This document shows positions 5,837-11,531 of a stretch of 11,531 nucleotides of DNA, piece after piece. The position numbers and the translations under genes are program-made. The notes beneath the pieces were generated by a model. The model saw only the letters and a program-made list of their open reading frames with translations. It was not told where the DNA came from and made no database searches. Each line of letters starts with the position of its first letter. Positions within the stretch are counted from its first letter, which is position 1. The stretch covers positions 1 through 11,531 of the forward strand of contig DHFP01000248.1 of NCBI GenBank assembly GCA_002402315.1, in the 5' to 3' direction. Source of the stretch: Clostridiales bacterium UBA4821 (GTDB lineage: Bacteria; Bacillota; Clostridia; Acetivibrionales; UBA4821).

Positions 5837-7357
5837 TTAATACAAAATAATATTGTCCCTATAGTCGGTTATTATATCTTCTCTCATATAATTGATAAAC
5901 CTATTAAGCATAGCTGCTACTTCTCCCTTGGTCATAGGGTTATTGGGATTCATGTTTCCATAGGTATCTCCTTTGACAAGACCAATCTTTTCAGCAATGT
6001 ATACCGAGTTCCTGGCCCAGGCCGGAATCTTATCATTATCCTTAAACGAAGTTACTGCAATTGGACTGGGTGCTCTGCCCTCAAACCCAAGCGAACGTAT
6101 AAATAATGTAACTGCCTGTGCCCTTGTAATGGTACTCTCAGGCCAGAAATACCTTCTATTTATCCCATCCATTATTTTTCTGTTATATACTTCTTTAACG
6201 TATGTGAAGTACGGGTGGTCTAAAGGTACATCTTCGAATACCTGCACCTCTTCTTCACTCTCATTGGCACCTTCAGCATTTGCATCAGCCAGAGTTATCT
6301 CTTCATCAGTCAACAGTTTTCCTGCAAGTATCATGGCTTTTGCAAATTCAGCCCTTGACATATAATCCTTTGTTCTGAAATTCTCGGAGTTGTCCCTGAA
6401 GACCTCCAGACTATACAGGAGCTTAACATCATTTTCCGCCCAATGACCTTTCAGCTGCCGCAAGGACGGCACAACCAGCCTGGTAACCTGGGGAAAAGTA
6501 TCATATTTCAATGTATCTTTGGATTTTATAAGGTAATCTGTAGGTGCACCCTTTGCATCGAACTCCGGAAATTCACTTTCATACTGAAGTATGCTTAAAT
6601 TGTTTTGCTTCTGTACATATCCACCCTCAAAGCTAATCTCATCCGGCTTGTTTTTTTCATAATAGATTTTCTTTGTAGACGTAAGGGAAATACCTTCTTT
6701 GGCAAAGCCATCCCACTTTTTACCATTTTGTTCGATCTCAATAATGTATTCAATAGTCTGCGACTCTGTATTGCTCCAATATTGGTTGTATCCAAAAATC
6801 TTTCCTGTTGAAGAAACTATTACCGTACCATTTGAAGTACCTGTTCCTCCAGCGATACTATAGGTCTTCTCCCCCGAAAAATCACCGGCAAAATATTGGG
6901 CATGCGGCTTAACGTCTACTATATTACTTTTAGAAAAGCTGTATTTCTTAAGGGTATATGATATATTGTCAACCGCAATTCTCTCTGAGGGTGTTCCTTT
7001 TAAGGTCATCTGCTTTTGAATCTGGCCATTGCTTTTTGAAGTTAGTATAACATTATAGGAAATTGTCCTGTTTAACGTTACCTTCTCGGTCTCATTTTTA
7101 AGGTTTGTGTATGTATATGTCCAGGTTTCCGTTGTATCCTTCTGGGTTTTCTTTATGGTCAGATAGCCTTTGACTACAATGGGCTTGCCTGTAACAAAGA
7201 TTACCTCCTGGTAGTCATACTTTTTATCTATGGCCTCACCGGTAGATATGCCCCCTTCATAACCGGAGTCACCTTCCGCAGCAAATGTTGTTAATGGAGA
7301 CAGGCCTAGGATAAGTATAATAACCGCAGATAGTATATAGCTTTTTATTTTGATCAT
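5837..7357 (-). CDS. Secreted protein with C-terminal SLH domains, 506 residues
   Basis: This is a predicted cell-wall-anchored surface protein. The ATG at 7357 has GAGGTGA 6-7 nt upstream. A signal peptide is clear: MIKIK, a hydrophobic run at residues 8-20, and cleavage probably after TTFA (residue 26). Residues 30-300 are a beta-rich, Thr/Lys/Tyr-rich region that I do not recognise (for example YDYQEVIFVTGKPIVVKGYL). Three SLH repeats occupy the C-terminus: about 302-343 (LKGHWAEND ... MSRAEFAKA), 373-424 (VFEDVPLDHPYF ... ITRAQAVTLFIRSLG) and 437-491 (SFKDNDKIPAWAR ... MTKGEVAAML). They keep the W, G and TRAE-like positions fairly well, and an acidic linker (351-371) separates the first two. 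It lies 31 bp downstream of the 977-residue SLH protein gene and is almost certainly co-transcribed with it, so the two probably act together at the surface. The orientation (anchor at the C-terminus) is opposite to the other two SLH proteins here. No obvious terminator follows. Confidence 0.92.
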   Translation of the reverse strand: MIKIKSYILSAVIILILGLSPLTTFAAEGDSGYEGGISTGEAIDKKYDYQEVIFVTGKPIVVKGYLTIKKTQKDTTETWTYTYTNLKNETEKVTLNRTISYNVILTSKSNGQIQKQMTLKGTPSERIAVDNISYTLKKYSFSKSNIVDVKPHAQYFAGDFSGEKTYSIAGGTGTSNGTVIVSSTGKIFGYNQYWSNTESQTIEYIIEIEQNGKKWDGFAKEGISLTSTKKIYYEKNKPDEISFEGGYVQKQNNLSILQYESEFPEFDAKGAPTDYLIKSKDTLKYDTFPQVTRLVVPSLRQLKGHWAENDVKLLYSLEVFRDNSENFRTKDYMSRAEFAKAMILAGKLLTDEEITLADANAEGANESEEEVQVFEDVPLDHPYFTYVKEVYNRKIMDGINRRYFWPESTITRAQAVTLFIRSLGFEGRAPSPIAVTSFKDNDKIPAWARNSVYIAEKIGLVKGDTYGNMNPNNPMTKGEVAAMLNRFINYMREDIITDYRDNIILY

Positions 7358-7388
7358 GTATGTTCACCTCATTACTTTTTCCATGGGA

Positions 7389-10322
7389 TCATTTCTCCAC
7401 CAATATCAGATACGCGTCTCCCGCTGTCGTATCATCCTTTTTTAGAATCCTTACCAGGTCTCCCCTTTCAATCTTATCAGCAGTAACCAGTTCTCCATTC
7501 TTAATTACAATCGTATTGGTCAAAACACCTAGTTCCAGAGTCCCTTTGTAATCCCATTGGCCATTGTCTTTGTTATAAATACTTGCATCTATAAGCTTTA
7601 TCTTACCTGTACCTGCAGTCTCTCCGGAATCTGATGTTGATTCAGCCTCCATTCCCAGTACCTCGCCGCGGACGTTAAATGCCCCGTACGGCGCGGTACT
7701 TATAAGCAGAGCCTCGGTTTCATTGGCAACAACATATATGTTCTGACCTATATAGTTTTCTTCAGAGTATGGAGTAAAATCTCTTACATTGATTACTCCA
7801 TCTTCTCCGATAATTCTTGTGTTATAGTTAAAGGTAAAGGTTTTGGGAATTCCATTGTATTCCCATGTCAATCCTTTAAGTATGGAAAAAGTCTCAAGTG
7901 TAAAGTCCTTATTGGCGTTTATCCGGCCAAGCTCGCCTCTATACTCCTGGAATAGATTCAGATTTGGCTTTTTAACCGTCATTATTACTCCGGCTTCAAC
8001 CGTTTCGGTATCTATATCCATGTTTGCCGCAACATATACAAGGTCATTTGGCCAGAGGCTTCTGCCGGTTATTAATCGTCCATCTTTTACGACAATTGTT
8101 GCATCCCCAAACTTAACAGGTTCAAATATTTTGCCGAGGGTAACCACATTTGAGCCTGAGGCAACAGAAGATACGGTATCATCATAAACAACCTCTTTTG
8201 ATGACGGTTCCCTAAACGTGAGCATTTGGGCAACTTCTTCATTGCCAAAACTTCTTTTTGCCGCTACATATACATCTCTGCCTATGTATAGCTTGTTGGC
8301 TTTTTCCATATCCAGCTGCTTTTCACCATCATATATTCTTACATTGTCATCTACCTTCAGAGCCAGAAACCCAACCTGGGAATCCCTTTCCCACTGTCCT
8401 TTATAGAGCTTCTCCGGGTGCTTAAGCACTACCTTTCCGCTTGAAACATCCATACTGCCTAACTCGCCCTTATAGACATTACTAATATTCTGAGTATAGG
8501 TTTGCGATGTGATTTCCTTAATTCTTGCCATCTCCGGCGTCTTCTGCAGAAGCATCCGTATATGGTCTCCATCCCTGAGGTTATCATATGCCCCGACTTT
8601 CCGGTCTAATATAACTACGACATCATTTGCAACGTCCAGAATCTGCTGGGTTCCGCCGCTGTATTCAACCGCCAGTGAAGATGGTTCCTTGAAAATTATT
8701 CTGCCGTAAGCCGCCTCGTAATTGTCAGCCCCGCTTAATTCCTTTACATTTCCATCTTGTCCGAGAATAATGTGGACAGTATCTCCGGGCTCTATATCAT
8801 TCATTGCCGCTTTCTTATGATTCTTCTCAACCTCCACATTTTCAGGTACATAGTTATATATCCTCAATTTTGACTCATCACTAAGTCCCTCTTCATCATA
8901 AAGGGAAATATACCTGAGTGAAGGATTGTTATCCTCTACAATACCGGAAATATCATCATTAAGTCCGCCGGCATCATCCAGCTTGATCTCCATTTTCACG
9001 ACCAGCTTGTTTTTTATGAGTAAACTGGCACCTCTATCTTTCTGAACCTCAGAAAGCGTTATTGGTTCTCCATTATGTAATATTTCTGCATTTTTCATGA
9101 CGCTGTAAGTAGCTATATTCCCCAGGTTATCCTGAATTGAAATTGTACTGTTTACATCGTCGACTCCTACTATTTTAGCTTGGACTTCCTTAACAGTTGA
9201 TGAACCCGGTACAGCTTTTACGAATTTAACATTATTTTTAGAATCTACTATGTAATCCAGCTGGTCCTTTTCTCCAATAGTATCACTTGTACCCAGTTTG
9301 CCATTCTTATATACTATCAGTTCTTTCTCCTGAGTAACAGTTTTCCCGGGTTCAAACTCCTGGTTGGTTCTATCCAATTGTTCTTGAGATATTTCTGTCA
9401 TTATATGATAAAGCTTCCCGTCATTTCCTCTTACCTCTATTACCTTCCTGACAATGCCGCCTCCCATCTCTTCATCCCTATCCTGGTATATGGATTCCAC
9501 ATAACCGCTTCTCTTCTCCAATAACTGCCGGGTAAAAACCACATCCTCCATATTCTTAAGTATTTGCGCCATCTGGTCTCTTCTGACGCTGCCTTTAGGG
9601 TCAAAGTAGCCTCCCGGCTTGCCATTCATAATTTTATTTTGTAGAACAGCCTCTATGTACGGAATTTTTACCGGATCACTCCGGCTCCAATCATTGAAGC
9701 TGTTAAATAAAACCTGTTGACCGTATACCGGCTCAAGCTTCATTGCCTTGGCCGTCCAATTAGCTACCTCCTGTCTCTGAGCAGGGTCAGCCCTTACAAA
9801 TCTGTTTTTGGAGCCTGATTTAGGCTGAAATTTTTGAAGGGCAGTCTGCAGGTCAGCCTGCGTAATTAATCCATCATCAGCTGCCAGCTGCAAATACCCG
9901 TCTGCCCACATATTCAGTGCCTGATCCTTCTTCTGATTCTTTGACCTTTTTGCATCCAACTTTTCTGCAGCCTTTTGAGCATCTCCTTCTTTGCCTATCA
10001 TGCGGTAAATTAAAGCTATGGCTTCTTCTTTCGATAAAGTCCTATCGGGTCTAAAGTTTTTATCACCATAACCCTTAACTGCTTCAAGTCCAGCCATTTC
10101 ATAAATTGCATCCCTGGCCCAGTAATTTGCAGGCATATTTGAAATATCATTAAAGCTGATATTCTGAATTATTTCTCCGGCATTACTCATTCCTGTATAA
10201 ACTTTTTCGGGCACCTCGGCTTCTGCCTGCAAAGAGGACTGGGAAACCAGTAGCAGAGGCAGTATTAGAAGAAAGGCTGCCATATTGTTTTTCTTTTTTA
10301 GAAGAAAGGTTATAACATTCAT
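7389..10322 (-). CDS. Secreted SLH-domain protein with repeated beta modules, 977 residues
   Basis: This is a predicted S-layer-type surface protein and the first gene of an operon with the 506-residue SLH protein gene. The ATG at 10322 follows AGAAGG by 9 nt. The N-terminus has a positive segment (LLKKKNN), a hydrophobic core (MAAFLLILPLLLV) and a likely cleavage after LQA (about residue 33). SLH repeats lie at about 56-110 (FNDISNMPANYW ... LSKEEAIALIYRMIG), 137-195 (degenerate, with AQRQEVAN) and 208-258 (FNDWSRSDPVKIPYI ... VRRDQMAQIL). None keeps a canonical TRAE motif, so anchoring may be weaker or use a different ligand. Residues 270-977 form about eight modules of 70-100 residues. Many start with a G-x-[VIL] strand (YKGELG at 617, YRGELG at 794, VRGEVLG at 884) and many end with an NG-x-[LVI] turn and a GD-x-[VI] strand (IVIKNGELVT ... 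GDLVRIL at 938-960). Similar pieces occur in the 950-residue S-layer protein. No catalytic motif was seen, and a structural or scaffolding role is inferred. Confidence 0.9.
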   Translation of the reverse strand: MNVITFLLKKKNNMAAFLLILPLLLVSQSSLQAEAEVPEKVYTGMSNAGEIIQNISFNDISNMPANYWARDAIYEMAGLEAVKGYGDKNFRPDRTLSKEEAIALIYRMIGKEGDAQKAAEKLDAKRSKNQKKDQALNMWADGYLQLAADDGLITQADLQTALQKFQPKSGSKNRFVRADPAQRQEVANWTAKAMKLEPVYGQQVLFNSFNDWSRSDPVKIPYIEAVLQNKIMNGKPGGYFDPKGSVRRDQMAQILKNMEDVVFTRQLLEKRSGYVESIYQDRDEEMGGGIVRKVIEVRGNDGKLYHIMTEISQEQLDRTNQEFEPGKTVTQEKELIVYKNGKLGTSDTIGEKDQLDYIVDSKNNVKFVKAVPGSSTVKEVQAKIVGVDDVNSTISIQDNLGNIATYSVMKNAEILHNGEPITLSEVQKDRGASLLIKNKLVVKMEIKLDDAGGLNDDISGIVEDNNPSLRYISLYDEEGLSDESKLRIYNYVPENVEVEKNHKKAAMNDIEPGDTVHIILGQDGNVKELSGADNYEAAYGRIIFKEPSSLAVEYSGGTQQILDVANDVVVILDRKVGAYDNLRDGDHIRMLLQKTPEMARIKEITSQTYTQNISNVYKGELGSMDVSSGKVVLKHPEKLYKGQWERDSQVGFLALKVDDNVRIYDGEKQLDMEKANKLYIGRDVYVAAKRSFGNEEVAQMLTFREPSSKEVVYDDTVSSVASGSNVVTLGKIFEPVKFGDATIVVKDGRLITGRSLWPNDLVYVAANMDIDTETVEAGVIMTVKKPNLNLFQEYRGELGRINANKDFTLETFSILKGLTWEYNGIPKTFTFNYNTRIIGEDGVINVRDFTPYSEENYIGQNIYVVANETEALLISTAPYGAFNVRGEVLGMEAESTSDSGETAGTGKIKLIDASIYNKDNGQWDYKGTLELGVLTNTIVIKNGELVTADKIERGDLVRILKKDDTTAGDAYLILVEK

Positions 10323-10415
10323 TTCCGGTACCTTCTTAGATAAAATTTAATTCGTATAATATATTAAAATTCTATAAATTTCTCTTAAAACCTGCGATGT
10401 AATTCAAATTTAATC

Positions 10416-10586
10416 TATACCAATTTGTGCCTAACTCATGGATTTTTAAACGGCTAAAATTTCATATTACTGCGTTGTCGTCAGCTTAGATACACAAAGT
10501 ATCTGCGCTTCCTTCCGCCTTGTACTATTAAATTTTCTCTCGCTTAAAATCGCTTGCTATCCATGCTTTAGACGCAAATTGGTATA
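10416..10586. mobile_element. MITE-like non-coding element, 171 bp, with 28-bp terminal inverted repeats
   Basis: The left end (10416-10443, TATACCAATTTG ... CATGGAT) and the inverse of the right end (10559-10586) match at 24 of 28 positions. The outermost bases are TA on each side, so TA could be a target duplication as in IS630/Tc1-mariner-type elements (inference). The interior has no reading frame of note but has a hairpin, AGATAC-ACAAA-GTATCT (10488-10504), and CTTCC/CCGCC-rich stretches. It lies between the terminator of the hydrolase gene and the start of the 977-residue SLH protein gene, so it occupies most of that 353-bp intergenic gap. The remaining 93 bp (10323-10415) is A/T-rich and I found no consensus promoter in it. 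The operon promoter may therefore be weak, of another sigma type, or inside the element. Confidence 0.7.
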
Positions 10587-10594
10587 AAGTGTTA

Positions 10595-10632
10595 TATGAA
10601 AAAAGTATCCTATATCTATATCGAATACTTTT
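10595..10632 (-). terminator. Terminator of the MBL-fold hydrolase gene
   Basis: On the minus strand AAAAGTATTC (10632-10623) pairs with GGATACTTTT (10610-10601), with one G-U pair and a 12-nt loop, and the 3' arm runs into six T residues. It lies 43 bp after the stop codon and separates this unit from the SLH operon. Confidence 0.65.
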
Positions 10633-10675
10633 AGCAAAATCTTAATACAACAATGTGTTTTAACCTCACGGTTAC

Positions 10676-11317
10676 TCATTTATATTCCATTACAATAACC
10701 TTACCCTTATACTCCTCTATGTTATCCTTTTCAATTTCAAATTCTCCAAGTTTGAGAAGATTTTGTATGCCCATCTTGTCAATAAACTTATTAACCTTTG
10801 CCAAATCAAATTTCAAATCCGGAGTCTTATAATGCATTGGAATAATTATCTCCGGTTTTAGAATTTCCACTACCTTTAGCGCTTCATCAGCATCTATGGT
10901 AAATATTCCACCAACCGGTATCATCAAAACGTCTGCTCTTCCGATATCCTTGACCTGCCTGTCATCAGGCAAATGCCCAATATCTCCTAGATGGCAGACA
11001 TTTAGTCCATCAATACATAAATTAAAGACAATATTAGATCCCCTCTTCTGACCGCCAACTTCATCATGATAAGTATTTACGCCTTTAATTTTTATGTCCT
11101 TGATTTCATGCTCACCCTGTTGATTGACAATCTGAAAGCTGCCCTTCAACTGCCGGGTGTAGTTATGGTCATAGTGAGAATGACTGATAGTAACTACATC
11201 CGTCTGAACATCAGGCACCTTATAACCTACGGTTGCATCAAAAGGATCGGTTACAATTCTTGTCCCTGCATCTGATTTTATGTAAAAACAGGAATGCCCA
11301 AACCATTTAAGCTTCAT
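10676..11317 (-). CDS. MBL-fold metal-dependent hydrolase (UlaG-like), 213 residues
   Basis: This is a cytoplasmic metallo-beta-lactamase-superfamily hydrolase of the short UlaG/UPF0173-like group (lactamase_B_3 type). It starts MKLKWFGHSCFYI, the typical first strands of this group with a conserved GHS. The metal-binding signature SHSHYDHN is at residues 45-52 (His46, His48, Asp50, His51). Further candidate ligands are His84 (TYHD), His109 with Asp112 (CHLGDIGH) and His162 (IPMHYK). Length is typical and all expected ligands are present, so it should be active with two metal ions. The substrate cannot be read from the sequence, and family members range from phosphodiester to lactone hydrolases. 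The ATG at 11317 is preceded by AAGGAGGAA at good spacing. It is bounded by a transposase gene end upstream and a terminator downstream, so it appears monocistronic. There is no functional link to the SLH genes. Confidence 0.93.
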   Translation of the reverse strand: MKLKWFGHSCFYIKSDAGTRIVTDPFDATVGYKVPDVQTDVVTISHSHYDHNYTRQLKGSFQIVNQQGEHEIKDIKIKGVNTYHDEVGGQKRGSNIVFNLCIDGLNVCHLGDIGHLPDDRQVKDIGRADVLMIPVGGIFTIDADEALKVVEILKPEIIIPMHYKTPDLKFDLAKVNKFIDKMGIQNLLKLGEFEIEKDNIEEYKGKVIVMEYK

Positions 11318-11381
11318 TACGTATTCCTCCTTGCTAGTTTACAGTTGAATTAAATATTTTGGATACAAGTTCACATTTCAT

Positions 11382-11405
11382 GTCACATAATATTATATAT
11401 GTGAC
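11382..11405. promoter_or_regulatory. Inverted repeat over a possible -10 box upstream of the hydrolase gene
   Basis: GTCACATA (11382-11389) and its exact inverse TATGTGAC (11398-11405) flank an 8-nt A/T centre. On the minus strand the sequence TATAAT (11397-11392) lies in this centre, and a third half-site, TTCACA, occurs at 11370-11375. A palindrome covering a -10 box is the layout of a repressor operator. The matching -35 box is poor, so this promoter is uncertain. It might instead be a weak terminator of the upstream transposase gene, but no T-tract follows. Confidence 0.35.
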
Positions 11406-11408
11406 GAA

Positions 11409-11531
11409 CTAGGTAAAATACATGTCATCCTGCCATTTTAGCGGATTTGTGTCTATATAGTCCCAAATTTTCTGATAGTTATGATCATTGCGTATAATAT
11501 GCTCATGGTAAGATTTTTGCCAGATCTTTTT
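11409..11531 (-). CDS. C-terminal end of an IS200-like/REP-associated Y1 transposase (partial, cut by the window edge)
   Basis: The last 40 codons of a minus-strand gene are visible, ending at the TAG at 11411-11409. The translation reads KKIWQKSYHEHIIRND, then YQKIWDYIDTNPLKW, then QDDMYFT. The pattern [IW]WQ-x-S/N-Y-x-EHIIRN followed by Y-x-x-IW-x-YI-x-x-NP-x-KW is the well-known C-terminal signature of the Y1 HUH transposase group that includes REP-associated tyrosine transposases (RAYTs) and their IS200-like relatives. The catalytic HUH motif and tyrosine lie outside the window, so activity cannot be judged. RAYTs are usually single-copy and domesticated and process REP palindromes, which connects this fragment to the double-hairpin repeat at 5321-5401 by inference. 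Confidence 0.85.
   Translation of the reverse strand, partial: KKIWQKSYHEHIIRNDHNYQKIWDYIDTNPLKWQDDMYFT

Noticed and set aside
5822..6365. Plus-strand reading frames opposite the 506-residue SLH gene (5822-6106, 5973-6365).
   Set aside because: They overlap the SLH repeats of the minus-strand gene and have no supporting signals.

Overview
The window looks like chromosomal DNA of a low-GC, Gram-positive, anaerobic Clostridia member. Three secreted proteins with S-layer homology (SLH) domains, AGGAGG-type ribosome binding sites, consensus sigma-A promoters and A/T-rich spacers fit the cellulolytic Acetivibrio/Hungateiclostridium (Clostridium thermocellum-like) group. That placement is from general resemblance and was not checked by a search. 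All recognisable genes are on the minus strand, so transcription runs from the right end of the window to the left.

Right to left: (i) the 3' end of an IS200-like/REP-associated Y1 transposase gene is cut by the window edge. (ii) A monocistronic metallo-beta-lactamase-fold hydrolase follows, with its own terminator. (iii) A 171-bp MITE-like element with 28-bp terminal inverted repeats sits upstream of a two-gene operon for a 977-residue protein (N-terminal, divergent SLH repeats plus about eight beta-rich modules) and a 506-residue protein (C-terminal SLH repeats). (iv) A small coiled-coil protein follows. (v) An 81-bp REP-like double-hairpin repeat lies just upstream of the CTP synthase gene pyrG, which has its own promoter and a strong terminator. 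(vi) A very strong promoter and a roughly 160-nt structured leader precede the gene for a 950-residue S-layer protein with N-terminal SLH repeats, which ends at a terminator built on a 30-bp perfect palindrome. (vii) An orphan 67-residue protein with its own promoter and terminator closes the window.

The theme is the cell envelope. The 950-, 977- and 506-residue proteins have signal peptides and three SLH repeats each, and should be anchored non-covalently to secondary cell-wall polysaccharide. The promoter, leader and terminator of the 950-residue gene suggest that it is an abundant S-layer component. The 977 and 506 proteins are co-transcribed and probably accessory. pyrG and the hydrolase are housekeeping-type neighbours.

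The least explained feature is the S-layer gene leader. Two long perfect complementarities interlock there (order A-B-A'-B'), so they must form either an H-type pseudoknot or mutually exclusive hairpins just upstream of the ribosome binding site. I found no match to a riboswitch class I know. No CRISPR array, tRNA, rRNA or defence system was seen.
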